A model generated the notes under the pieces. That model worked only from the letters and a program-made list of their open reading frames with translations, was not told the DNA's origin and ran no database searches. DNA of 64,000 nucleotides. Source: JAJDNH01 sp964552395 (GTDB lineage Bacteria; Acidobacteriota; Thermoanaerobaculia; Thermoanaerobaculales; Sulfomarinibacteraceae). Of this stretch, positions 54,694 to 63,114 are shown piece by piece (the stretch's first letter is position 1; each line of letters begins with the position of its first letter). A program made the translations under genes and the position numbers. The stretch is taken from the NCBI GenBank assembly GCA_964552395.1, contig CAZKGM010000007.1, forward strand, positions 54,645 to 118,644. Direction: 5' to 3'.

Positions 54694-55059
54694 ATGCCAC
54701 ACATCGTGCTTGGCGGTCCGCCGGACATCGAGCGGCTGGCGGCGGGACTGGAGACGAAGGTGCAGCGCTGGGGGCGTGCGGTGCTCAAGACGGCCGAATG
54801 GTGGCGGCGGCAGGACGGCGCAGCCCTCCTGATCGAGGGCGTGGTGGTCGAACACTCTCGGCCGTTGCACCCGGTGGCGCTGGTGGCGCCGCACCACGCC
54901 GATACGATCGTCCGCCTGTGGCCGACCGTGACGGTGGAGCGGACGGCGGCCGTGCAGCGGTGGCTGGCGCTGATCGCCGTCGACCTGCGGCGGTGCGGCG
55001 CGGGATCGGTGGTCGCCATCAACCTGCCGCCTGAGCTGTGGTCGGATCTCGAGCTCTAG
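54694..55059 (+). CDS. Hypothetical protein, 121 residues
   Basis: I do not recognise a family. The protein begins MPHIVLGGPPDIERLAAGLETKVQRWG and is mixed alpha/beta by composition, without signal peptide, membrane helix or cysteine clusters. AGAGGGGAGA (54681-54690) ends 3 bases before the ATG. TATACT at 54629-54634 could be its -10. Its stop lies one base before the third palindromic element. Confidence 0.6.
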   Translation: MPHIVLGGPPDIERLAAGLETKVQRWGRAVLKTAEWWRRQDGAALLIEGVVVEHSRPLHPVALVAPHHADTIVRLWPTVTVERTAAVQRWLALIAVDLRRCGAGSVVAINLPPELWSDLEL

Positions 55060-55060
55060 G

Positions 55061-55218
55061 AGCCTCTAGCACATAGAGCGGACGGCGCCTTTCGGGCGGC
55101 GTAAGGTCCCGTATTCGTTGCAGTCTCGGACCGTACTCGGAGTACTGCTCCTCGAATGCGCCTCAACGGGCCACTCACGACGCTCCGAAATGCACCATCC
55201 GCCTATGAACTACAGGCT
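55061..55218. repeat. Third imperfect palindromic intergenic element (158 bp)
   Basis: AGCCTCTAG (55061-55069) mirrors CTACAGGCT (55210-55218) with one mismatch, and the next 45 bases inward pair at about 80% (for example CATAG.GCGGA and TTTCGG segments). The centre is GTACTCGGAGTAC (55129-55141). Sequence differs from the elements at 12782 and 30862 but the size, the start next to a plus-strand stop codon and the convergent setting are the same. Confidence 0.72.
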
Positions 55219-55258
55219 GCTAGCGTGCGCTTCTCACCACCAAGGGGTGGCGACGTTT

Positions 55259-55789
55259 CTAGTGCTTGAGGGTCTCGTCGAGCTTGCGGAGCTGCTCCTC
55301 CTGGGAGCGTTGGAGGTTCTGAAGCCGGTCGCGAACGCCGTCGACGGCGTCGGCGGGCCTGCCCTCACCCGCGAGCGCGCTGCGGGCTGCCAGGATGTGT
55401 TGCCGGGCGCGCCCGAGGTGCGCCTCGCCGCCGTAGACACCGTAGGCAAGGAGCTCGTCGGCGGCGCTGCGAATGGCTACCGCTGCGCGCAGATCCGGGC
55501 TCGGCGACGGCGCCGCCGCCGCCCAGCGCGCCGCAGTGTCGGCGATGGCGGACAATTGCTGGCGCTGGTCGGCGATGGCCTGCGGGTTTCCCGCCAGCTC
55601 TGCCAGGGTGTTGATGGCGCGCTGCGCCTGTCCGTGATCCATCGGCCTGCTCTCGACGCCCGCCTCGCGGAGATCGGACGAGATGGCGTTGACGGCGCGA
55701 AGGTCCTCGTGGGCGGAGCGGCCCTGTAGGTAGAGCACGAGTGCGGCGGCGAGCAGAATGGCGAGCAGTAGGGCACCCATGATGCGCAT
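55259..55789 (-). CDS. Hypothetical single-pass membrane protein
   Basis: I do not recognise a family. An N-terminal hydrophobic stretch (residues about 3-21, IMGALLLAILLAAALVLYL) is a membrane anchor or uncleaved signal. The rest is helical and rich in A, R, E and Q, ending in a coiled-coil-like region (DRLQNLQRSQEEQLRKLDETLKH). Length is 176 residues. GGGAGGGG precedes the ATG. It is convergent with the gene at 54694. Confidence 0.6.
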   Translation of the reverse strand: MRIMGALLLAILLAAALVLYLQGRSAHEDLRAVNAISSDLREAGVESRPMDHGQAQRAINTLAELAGNPQAIADQRQQLSAIADTAARWAAAAPSPSPDLRAAVAIRSAADELLAYGVYGGEAHLGRARQHILAARSALAGEGRPADAVDGVRDRLQNLQRSQEEQLRKLDETLKH

Positions 55790-55963
55790 GTAACCCCTCC
55801 CATGCGGAGCTCCCCACCACCTTACCGCGTTCCGCGGGTGATGTGTCGCCTGCAGTGGACGCTGCGACATCCAGAAGCCGCACGCCCAAGGCTACGAAGG
55901 GACGTGAGGACGCACGCGCAGTGGCACGAGGCTTGCTATTATCGTACTCACAGGAGGTACACC

Positions 55964-56908
55964 ATGAACCGCTCAGCCCTTGCCGTCGCGGTGACGTTGG
56001 CGCTGCTCGCGCCAGTGGCCGCCGTGGCTCAGCTTTCCCCGCAATGGATGATCCCGGTCGCCGCCCACAACCGCGGCGTGGCGCCGACCTTCTGGATGAC
56101 CGACGTCAACCTCCACAACCCGCACGGCTACGATCTTCCGGTCGTGGTCCAGCTGCTGCCGAGCAACCGCGACAACGGCAGCCAGGGGGTGCCGACGCTC
56201 GATCTGACGTTGGGCCCGTGGGAGACGGCCAACCTCTGGGATGCCCTCGGCGCCGACCTTCTTGACTGGTACGGCACCGGCGCGTTGCTGGTCTACGTCG
56301 ACGACTCCCTGATGGACTGCGGCGATTCCGCGGTCTGCGACTTCCTGGCCACGTCGCGCACCTACACCCTCGACCCGGTAACGGTGACGGGCGAGTTTGG
56401 GCAAGCGATGCCGGGCGTCAGCATTTTCAATGGGCTGGACTGGAACGGCTACGCCTATGCTGCCGGGGTCATGAACGACGGGGCCTACTTCCGCTGCAAC
56501 CCGGGCGTCGCCTCGTGGACGGCCGACTGGGTGACGGTGCAGATGGATGTCCAGGACGAGGACGGGACCATCCTCGACACCGAGGTGTTCGACGTGCCGC
56601 CGTTCGGCCATCTGCAGCGCCGCATGCGCACCGCGGTGAGCGCCGGCAGCGCGGTGTTCTACATCGTTGACGGCCCGGATGACAGCCTGGTCTTTCCCTA
56701 CGTCACCGTCGTCAACCAGCAGACCGGGGACCCAACGTTCGTGCCCACTCTGGTGTCGGAGGTCGGTGTCACGGTAGCGTCCGTGTCCTCGGGCGGGCTC
56801 GTGCTGCGGGACGTCCCAGCGCGTGCCGACGGCGGCAAACAGGTCAGCCGCGAGCAGCTCGCGCAGCGATCTCGTCCGAGCGTGGTAGGCGAGCAGCCGG
56901 TGCGGTGA
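55964..56908 (+). CDS. Secreted protein of unknown function, 314 residues
   Basis: A clear signal peptide (residues 1-22, ALAVAVTLALLAPVAAVAQ) is followed by a beta-rich extracellular region with FWMTDVNLHNPHGYDLPVVVQLLPSN, a pattern I associate with exported acidobacterial proteins. Two cysteines (DCGDSAVCDF) may form a disulfide. CAGGAGGT precedes the ATG by 5-6 bases; TATTAT at 55937-55942 may be a -10. The last 65 bases overlap the convergent gene at 56844. Confidence 0.7.
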   Translation: MNRSALAVAVTLALLAPVAAVAQLSPQWMIPVAAHNRGVAPTFWMTDVNLHNPHGYDLPVVVQLLPSNRDNGSQGVPTLDLTLGPWETANLWDALGADLLDWYGTGALLVYVDDSLMDCGDSAVCDFLATSRTYTLDPVTVTGEFGQAMPGVSIFNGLDWNGYAYAAGVMNDGAYFRCNPGVASWTADWVTVQMDVQDEDGTILDTEVFDVPPFGHLQRRMRTAVSAGSAVFYIVDGPDDSLVFPYVTVVNQQTGDPTFVPTLVSEVGVTVASVSSGGLVLRDVPARADGGKQVSREQLAQRSRPSVVGEQPVR

Positions 56909-57542
56909 GGAGCCATCCCACCAGCGCGGCTGTGGCGTCAGGGCCGTCGCCGCGGGCCGCAAGCGGCGCATGGTCGAGGTCGTAACCCACGCCGGGCGCT
57001 GCTGCCTGCACCGTGAACCAGCGCGCGTGGCGGCCGGCAGGCTCGTTCGCGAGGGCGCGCACCAGGCCGTTGAGGGCGCCGCGGAGCGCATCGCCCGCGC
57101 AGCGGCCGCCGCGCCGGTGAGGTGGTGGATCGGGCTGGGCTGGCAAGACGGTCACGACCCGGCCTGCCGTTTCCAGCGCGGCAGCGGGCAGCGCCGCCCG
57201 CAGCAGTAGGACCACGGCCAACAGGGCGGCGGCCACGCTGTCTTGCCACTCGCCCACCGTGAGCTCGTGAAAAGGTCGGGGGGGCGGTGCGGGCAGCAGC
57301 AGGGCGAGCCCGTGCGGCGGGCCCCACTCGTCGACGACGTCCGCGATGGGTCGGATGAAGCTGTTGGGATCCTCGGGCTCGACGGCGGCGAACCGGCACC
57401 GCGCTCCGTGATTCTCCGGTGGGCGGAAGGTCCCGTCAGTCGGGCTGAGCACTAGCAGGGGTTCACCGCGGGCGTCCAGATCTCTGGCGAGGAGGAGGCC
57501 CAAGCGGCTGTCGGCGGCCCACACGAGAACCGATGACAACAT
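56844..57542 (-). CDS. Degenerate short-chain dehydrogenase-like protein
   Basis: The pattern resembles an SDR fold: VLVWAADSRLGLLLARDLDARG near the N-terminus, ALLLPAPPPRPFHELTVGEWQDSVAAALLAVVLLLRAALP, GRVVTVLPA, and GALNGLVRALANE with AAAPG near the end. The catalytic YxxxK is absent (AGDAL at the matching place) and the Gly-rich loop is altered, so it is unlikely to be a dehydrogenase. Length is 232 residues. The start lacks a clear ribosome site. Moderate confidence that it is a gene. Confidence 0.5.
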   Translation of the reverse strand: MLSSVLVWAADSRLGLLLARDLDARGEPLLVLSPTDGTFRPPENHGARCRFAAVEPEDPNSFIRPIADVVDEWGPPHGLALLLPAPPPRPFHELTVGEWQDSVAAALLAVVLLLRAALPAAALETAGRVVTVLPAQPDPPPHRRGGRCAGDALRGALNGLVRALANEPAGRHARWFTVQAAAPGVGYDLDHAPLAARGDGPDATAALVGWLLTAPAARLPRSDEIAARAARG

Positions 57543-57673
57543 GAGACCAGGATGCCAGCCGGGCGGCCGGTGGGCAAGCGGCGACTCGTTCTCGAGTACA
57601 ATGCCGTGGGGTCTCCAAGGAGCCGAGAGAGGTGTGTGCCGTGACCGTGGTGGCCCGCCCTTGAGGAGGCGTG

Positions 57674-59869
57674 ATGGTCCAGTTCGACAACCAGTACCGC
57701 CAGGTCAAGATCAAGATCGTGTACTACGGACCGGCGCTTGGCGGCAAGACGACGTGCCTCCAGTACATCCACCGTGCCACCGATCCGCAGCAGCGGACAA
57801 AGCTGTACTCCCTCAACACGGCCAGCGACAGGACCTTGTTCTTCGATCTGCTGTCACTCAGCCTGGGCAAGATTCGCGGCTACCGGTTGGCGCTCCAGCT
57901 GTACACGGTGCCCGGCCAGGTTCAGTACAACGCGACCAGGCGCGCCGTTCTCTCCGGGGTTGACGGGGTCGTGTTCGTGGCCGATTCGCAGGTGTCGCAG
58001 CACGACGCCAACACCGAATCGTTGAGCAACCTGTCGGATAACCTGGCCGCCAACGGCCTTGACAGCTCAACGGTGCCGATTGTCTTCCAGTACAACAAGC
58101 GTGATCTGTCGCCATTGGTCGAGATCGAGGAGCTCGAGGCCCAGCTCAACCCCGACAAGGCTCCCTCGTTTCCGTCAGAGGCAATCAACGGCAAGGGGGT
58201 GATGGAGGCCTTCGGGACCATCACCGAAGCGACGCTGGCCGCCGTCGCGGGCAGACTGGGCGTCGACACGAGCCCGCAGGCCCTGCGCCAGCTTCGTGAG
58301 CAGGCGCGCGCGGCCCTACGCCCCCTTATGGTCGAGGCCGAGGCCGCCGTCGGTGGTGACGGCGGTGTCGAGGTCACGCGGCCCACGGTCTCTACCGAGG
58401 GCGAGGCGCCGCTTTCCGAGCAGGCTCTGGTGCAGGAGGCGGTCAGCGCCAACGTTGCCATGACCGACCTCACCTCACGCCTCGATGTCTTGCGCATGCA
58501 GCTCGAGCGCAAGGTGCGGGTCCTTGAAGGCATCTCGACCTTCGGCCAGGGCGTTTCCAGCGAGCGGGATCCGGAGGGCGTCCTGGGACGGCTTCTGGAC
58601 AACGGTCTCGAGCTTCTCCGGGCCCAGGCCGGGTCCGTCATCATTGTGCCCGCATCCGGGGCTTTGCGAGAGGTGGTGATGCGCGAGCTGGAGCACGACC
58701 CGATGCTGGCGACGCAGGATGAGGCCGGTGAGCCGCTGGCGATGGTGCTCCTCAATGAGTCAAGGCCACAGCTGATGGTCCGTGACCTGGAGGGCGTGGG
58801 TGACAGCCTGGCGATGGGGGCCGTGGAGGCTGCCGGCTTTTCGTCGGCGGTTGCCGTGCCGTTGGTGGCGCAGGGACGGGTTGCCGGCCTGCTCACCCTG
58901 TACGGTGACGGCAGCCGCGTGCCCCTGGACGAGGACGATCTCCAGCTGGCGACGGTTCTCGGCTCCACGGCCGCGATGGGCTACGCAAACGCCGTCGCAT
59001 GGGGGCGCCTCGAGGACCTCAACCGAGGTCTCGAGTCGCAGGTGACGGCCCGCACCAAGGAGCTTCGAGACAGCTTCGAAGAGGTTCAACGGCTGGCCGC
59101 GGATCTGAAGGAAAAGAACGTCCTGCTCAGCGATGCGTACCGTGACATCTCCGAGCTCGATCAGACCAAGGGCGAGCTGATCACCCGCATCTCCCACGAG
59201 CTGAAGACGCCGATCACCTCGCTGCTCACCGCTTCCAAGATCCTCCAGCGGAGTGACGATGGCTCTCCTGAGACTCGGGGACGCTTCGTCACCATCATCC
59301 GCGACGAAGCCGAGAAGCTCGCCGAGATCGTGCAGAGCGTATTCCAGGCCTCGATCCTGGCGGCGAGCCAGGAGCCCTCAAAGCGGTCGCCGGTACCCGT
59401 ACAACAGCTGCTGAAGAGTGCTCTCGCTCCACTGCACGAGTTCGCCAAGGAACGAGGGGTCGCCCTTCACGTGCTGGTTCCAGCCGACCTCGAGACCATT
59501 GTCTGCGAGTCGAGCACGATGGAGGCGGCGCTTCGTGCGGTGATCAAGAATGCCGTGGAGTTCAATCACGAGGGCGGCGAGGTAAAGATTGAGGTGCGGC
59601 GGTTTGCCCGCGACCGTGCTCCTTGGGTCGAGGTCAAGGTGGTCGACTCGGGTGTCGGGATTCCCGATCTCGAGCTGCCGCGGATCTTCGACACCTTCTG
59701 GCAAGGGGGCAACGTCCTCACCGGCAAGCCGCGCGGTGTTGGTCTCGGCCTCGCGATCGCCAAGCGGGTGGTCGAGAGCCACGGCGGGAGGATCCTGGTC
59801 AAGAGCACCGTGGCGGAAGGAACCGAGGTCGTTCTCGAGCTGCCACAGGAGCTCGACGCAACCGCATGA
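57674..59869 (+). CDS. MglA-like GTPase fused to GAF and histidine kinase domains
   Basis: Residues 1-190 are a small Ras-like GTPase of the MglA type: KIKIVYYGPALGGKTTCLQYI (P-loop 19-27), SDRTLFFDLL, LYTVPGQVQYNATRR, GVDGVVFVADSQ and YNKRDL (G4). After a linker, a GAF domain lies at about 280-440, a coiled coil at about 450-500, and a HisKA/HATPase kinase with His508 in RISHELKTPITSL, N-box VIKNAVEFNHEGG, DSGVGIP and GVGLGLAIAKRVVESHGG. Length is 731 residues with no membrane helix. MglA polarity GTPases normally stand alone beside MglB. A response-regulator/phosphatase region follows by ATGA coupling but is broken. Confidence 0.88.
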   Translation: MVQFDNQYRQVKIKIVYYGPALGGKTTCLQYIHRATDPQQRTKLYSLNTASDRTLFFDLLSLSLGKIRGYRLALQLYTVPGQVQYNATRRAVLSGVDGVVFVADSQVSQHDANTESLSNLSDNLAANGLDSSTVPIVFQYNKRDLSPLVEIEELEAQLNPDKAPSFPSEAINGKGVMEAFGTITEATLAAVAGRLGVDTSPQALRQLREQARAALRPLMVEAEAAVGGDGGVEVTRPTVSTEGEAPLSEQALVQEAVSANVAMTDLTSRLDVLRMQLERKVRVLEGISTFGQGVSSERDPEGVLGRLLDNGLELLRAQAGSVIIVPASGALREVVMRELEHDPMLATQDEAGEPLAMVLLNESRPQLMVRDLEGVGDSLAMGAVEAAGFSSAVAVPLVAQGRVAGLLTLYGDGSRVPLDEDDLQLATVLGSTAAMGYANAVAWGRLEDLNRGLESQVTARTKELRDSFEEVQRLAADLKEKNVLLSDAYRDISELDQTKGELITRISHELKTPITSLLTASKILQRSDDGSPETRGRFVTIIRDEAEKLAEIVQSVFQASILAASQEPSKRSPVPVQQLLKSALAPLHEFAKERGVALHVLVPADLETIVCESSTMEAALRAVIKNAVEFNHEGGEVKIEVRRFARDRAPWVEVKVVDSGVGIPDLELPRIFDTFWQGGNVLTGKPRGVGLGLAIAKRVVESHGGRILVKSTVAEGTEVVLELPQELDATA

Positions 59870-60290
59870 ATGCGGGACAAAACCCTTCCTAGCTCGATCC
59901 TGCTACCGGCACGCTTCGAGACCGCGTAGCTCGAGGCTACCGCCACCTGCTTGCCGGCAGCCTGGGTGGGCGGAGACGCCTACCTTGCCTACCCACTCGA
60001 GGATGGCGGGATACTGGCCGGAGTGGCCGACGTCTCCGGCCACGGCCTGTCGTCGGCGCTGCTGATGAACGGCTTCGCCACCGCCCTCTCGGCACTGGTG
60101 CGCGAGGTGGACGACCCGTCCCACCTGCTGGCGGTCGTGAACGATCTCATCGTTGAGCGCGTCGGAGAGATGGGGATGTTCATCACCGCGACGCTGCTGC
60201 GCGTTCGCCGAAGTGAGCCAGCGGTGCTCGCGATTGCGGGGCACCCGCCGGCGGCGCTCGTCAGTGCCGGCGGGGAGGTTAGCTCGTCGA
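59866..60290 (+). pseudogene. Decayed PP2C/SpoIIE-type serine phosphatase
   Basis: An ATG overlaps the kinase stop (ATGA) and starts MNAGQNPS, then TAG. A shift of one base near 59888-59891 restores SSILLPARFETA, broken by a TAG at 59927-59929, and continues as LEATATCLPAAWVGGDAYLAYPLEDGG, VADVSGHGLSSALLMNGF and IAGHPPAALVSAGG. These are PP2C metal-site and core motifs. The gene thus carries a frameshift, a stop and a 3' truncation. A start after the damage (ATG at 59951 encodes no upstream metal strand... MPAAW-type start near 59951) could give a short remnant only. Confidence 0.75.
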
Positions 60291-60501
60291 GGCCCCGGGG
60301 ATGCCGCTGATGGACGGCTTCGAGGTCTGCCGCCGGGTACGAAGCGACCCCGAGGTAGCGGCGACCCGTATCATCATGCTGACTGCGATGGGACAGCGTG
60401 TTGACGAGGAGCGGGGCCGCGAGGCCGGCGTCGACCACTTCCTGACCAAGCCGTTCGACGAGGAGGAGGTGTTCCGGCTCCTCGACAAGGCGTTTGCCTA
60501 G
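60286..60501 (+). pseudogene. C-terminal half of a response-regulator receiver domain
   Basis: APGMPLMDGFEVCRRVRSDPEV, RIIMLTAMGQ and AGVDHFLTKPFDEEEVFRLLDKAF match the receiver domain after its phosphoacceptor Asp, with the conserved Thr and Lys present. The N-terminal half including the Asp is missing. It is in a different frame from the phosphatase fragment, and the junction near 60285 looks like a deletion joining two genes. An assembly error is possible. Confidence 0.75.
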
Positions 60502-60517
60502 CCCGAAAGGCTGGTTT

Positions 60518-61558
60518 CTAGCGGTTCGAAACGTCGGCGGTAGCGATCGAGGGCAGGCGGATCTTGGAGACCTCGCCGGCGAGCAACAGCTCGAAGGGCC
60601 GAGTGGCTGCGAACGCCTCGAGGGCGCCGTTCCAGCGGCTGCGGAAGTCGGAGACCAGGTGCTCGGCCCACTCGAGAATCGGTGTGGGACGGAACAACAG
60701 GTCCTCCTCCGCGGCGCGGCAGTCGAGGAGGACGTCGTGATCGTGGGAGTATGGGCTGAAACCGGTACCGAGCCCCACCGCCTCCAGCCACTCGGTCGGG
60801 AGCGAGAACAGCTGCGGCATTCGTTCCAGCAGGTGGCCGACCAGCTCGATGAACTGACGGACGGTGGTGGACTCCCGCTGCGCGAGGTTGTATGCGCGAC
60901 CGAAGGCCGTGCTGTTGGCGAGGTTTCCGGCGACTGCCTCGGCCACATCCTCCACCCACAGGAACCCCCAGGAGTTGAGGCCACCCCCGGGAAGCAGCAA
61001 CGGGCCTCCGCTCATGATCCGCTCCAGGTAGGCGTCGGCGCGACGGGTGTAGTCGTGTGCTCCCACCACCATCGGTAGGCGCAACGACGTGAATGCCAGC
61101 CGGTCCTCTTCCCATGCCCGGTTCAGCGCCTCCTCGCAGCGACGCTTGTGGTACGCGTACAGCCACGACGACTCGTTCCCGGGTCGCTTCGGCAACAATC
61201 TGCCGTGGAAATCTGACTCGCGAAACGGAGGAAACAGCCCTTCCCGGATCAGGTACACCGCGGCGGTGGACACGTGGATGAGGTGGCCGATGTGGTCCTT
61301 GAACTTCTCGATGACGCTGGCGGTCTCCGACTCGTGGTAGGAGTTGATGTCGACCACGACGTCGTACTCGCCCTTGCGAACCGCACTGTCCAGGGTTTCG
61401 ACCTTGCGGCGATCGCCGACGACCCGCCGCACCCGCGTGCCGAACGGGTCGGGCGAGAGGCCGCGGTTGAGGAGTGTCACCTGATGACCCTCCCGCAGCA
61501 GCCTCGCCACGATGGCGCGCCCGATGAACCGCGTACCACCGAGGACGAGCACCTTCAC
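60518..61558 (-). CDS. NAD-dependent epimerase/dehydratase family protein
   Basis: An extended SDR with the Rossmann motif VLVLGGTRFIGRAIVARLL at residues 3-21 and the catalytic-type YAYHKRRCEEAL (YxxxK) with STAAVY upstream. Other features are NSWGFLWVEDVAEAVAG and the C-terminal substrate region. Length is 346 residues. Substrate is unknown; nucleotide sugars are usual. The GTG at 61558 begins 7 bases after TAGGAT (61570-61565), suggesting a leaderless start; the upstream gene ends at 61563. Confidence 0.87.
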   Translation of the reverse strand: MKVLVLGGTRFIGRAIVARLLREGHQVTLLNRGLSPDPFGTRVRRVVGDRRKVETLDSAVRKGEYDVVVDINSYHESETASVIEKFKDHIGHLIHVSTAAVYLIREGLFPPFRESDFHGRLLPKRPGNESSWLYAYHKRRCEEALNRAWEEDRLAFTSLRLPMVVGAHDYTRRADAYLERIMSGGPLLLPGGGLNSWGFLWVEDVAEAVAGNLANSTAFGRAYNLAQRESTTVRQFIELVGHLLERMPQLFSLPTEWLEAVGLGTGFSPYSHDHDVLLDCRAAEEDLLFRPTPILEWAEHLVSDFRSRWNGALEAFAATRPFELLLAGEVSKIRLPSIATADVSNR

Positions 61559-61562
61559 GGGC

Positions 61563-62942
61563 CTATCCTACCGCAACCGGGCTTTCCGACGTACGCTCGA
61601 ACTCCTCCTTGATGCGGCTCGCCGCGCGCACGAGGTCGCTGGCGGAGGCCAGCTCGAGCAGGCAGCCCTCATCTGCGGGCACCGGGTCCGGCCACACCGC
61701 CGCCGAGCTCAGGTAGGTCCGTGCCAGATGGAGACAGGCGCCGACCGGCGTCGGCACCTGTGGCGAGAACAGGGACCTGATGGCCAGCGGAAAGTCGGCA
61801 CGGGTGCCGAGCGCGAGGCCGAGCCGACGTGGCAGGCTGCGCAGGAGGGCCCGGCGGAGCTCGGTCTGCGGGACCGGGACTGTCGAAAGGACCCACAGCA
61901 CGAGGTCGGTGGGCACGACCAGCAGGTGGGCCGCCAGCTCAACCGCCTCTGCATCGAGCCCGATCTCAGGTGCGGCTGCAGCGCCCAGGCGTGCCCACTC
62001 CGCAGCGACCCGGGGGGTGAGATCGTCGAGTCGCTTCGAGTGCGGACGGTGCCACGCTTCACCACACACCATCTCCGCCCAGATCTCTCCGTCGCTGCAG
62101 ATCTCGTTGAGCTCGGCGAGCGACCGCGGCGGCGCCAGATCGTCGCAGCGGATCGAGCACGCCACGACCATCGCGTTCCACGCCACGTGCGGGTGGCCGA
62201 CCAGCGGTGGGGATGTGTGCTCGCCGAGAGCCAGAGCGACGTCGGTCGCCTGATTCGGCGGCAGCGGTACCAGCCCGGGGCTGGTGCTCAGCCAGTTGGC
62301 GAGCGTCGCCAGGACGTCGCGGACAAGAGTCCTCAGCCTCGCGAGCTCCTCCCCGCTGACCGCCATCTCGGACGAGATCGTGGTTCGGAGGAGTTCCCAA
62401 AAGAAGCTCTCAAATGCCTCACCGACAAACGGGAGCTCGAGCTCGGGAGATGGCTCCAGCTCCTCTTCGCCCTCGTCATGAAGGCGTGCCGCCTCGAGCA
62501 GGAGCCGGTTCGGCTCGAGGCCGAGGTCGAGCCCGAGCAGATCGCGTACCGGGAAGCTCGGATCGAAGGTGAAGTCCAGCTCACGTGCGACCAGGATGCG
62601 CGCGGTAATGGTCCCGGCGAGGCGTGTCACTGCCTTGCGCAGGACCGCGGCCTCGATCGCGCCTGATCGGACCACGATGTCGCTAAACAGCTCTCGCCGC
62701 AGCAACGAGATGGCGAGCGCTCTTCGAGCTTGAGCCGAGGGAATCGCTCCCTCGTTGACAAGCCAGGTGGCGATCTGCTCACCGGGCACCTGAGACGACA
62801 CAAAGACAACACGGCCGTCGATGAAGTCCAGACGGCGCTCGTAGGCCTGCCGGCGCAGAGACAGTCTCCCTGTGAGCCCCCCCATCTGCAGCCACTGCAG
62901 AAGATCTCCCAAGTGGAGCCGGTGAAGCTTGCCTCGAATCAC
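61563..62942 (-). CDS. DUF4388-domain protein, 459 residues
   Basis: The N-terminal 90 residues (LHRLHLGDLLQWLQMGGLTGRLSLRRQAYERRLDFIDGRVVFVSSQ) match DUF4388, a domain common in gliding and signalling proteins of delta-type and acidobacterial lineages. The remaining 370 residues are mostly helical and not recognised. No membrane helix. GTG at 62942 is chosen: TATACT (62954-62949) ends 6 bases before it, a leaderless geometry; an ATG at 62972 would lie upstream of that -10. Function is unknown. Confidence 0.7.
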   Translation of the reverse strand: MIRGKLHRLHLGDLLQWLQMGGLTGRLSLRRQAYERRLDFIDGRVVFVSSQVPGEQIATWLVNEGAIPSAQARRALAISLLRRELFSDIVVRSGAIEAAVLRKAVTRLAGTITARILVARELDFTFDPSFPVRDLLGLDLGLEPNRLLLEAARLHDEGEEELEPSPELELPFVGEAFESFFWELLRTTISSEMAVSGEELARLRTLVRDVLATLANWLSTSPGLVPLPPNQATDVALALGEHTSPPLVGHPHVAWNAMVVACSIRCDDLAPPRSLAELNEICSDGEIWAEMVCGEAWHRPHSKRLDDLTPRVAAEWARLGAAAAPEIGLDAEAVELAAHLLVVPTDLVLWVLSTVPVPQTELRRALLRSLPRRLGLALGTRADFPLAIRSLFSPQVPTPVGACLHLARTYLSSAAVWPDPVPADEGCLLELASASDLVRAASRIKEEFERTSESPVAVG

Positions 62943-62948
62943 AGCACG

Positions 62949-62954
62949 AGTATA
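62949..62954 (-). promoter_or_regulatory. -10 element of the DUF4388 gene (leaderless geometry)
   Basis: TATACT on the minus strand at 62954-62949 is followed by six bases and the GTG. The -35 region is poor. Confidence 0.45.
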
Positions 62955-62989
62955 CCGCGGGAGCTGTTCCATTCCATGACATCTAGAAA

Positions 62990-63058
62990 CCCGTGGGACA
63001 GAGGCCCCTCTCAATGCTCGGGCTCCTGCGATGTTGTCGTGGGCCTCTGCCCCACGGG
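62990..63058. repeat. Strong inverted repeat between divergent genes
   Basis: CCCGTGGGACAGAGGCCC (62990-63007) pairs with GGGCCTCTGCCCCACGGG (63041-63058) at 17 of 18 positions with a 33-base loop. It lies between the divergent DUF4388 and ATP-grasp genes, upstream of both, unlike the elements at gene ends. It could be an operator, an RNA leader structure or a mobile foldback. Confidence 0.75.
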
Positions 63059-63114
63059 CTCCTAGTGACGCGCTGTGCGCGTCCCGAGTGGACGATCCGG
63101 GATACCATGGACTG

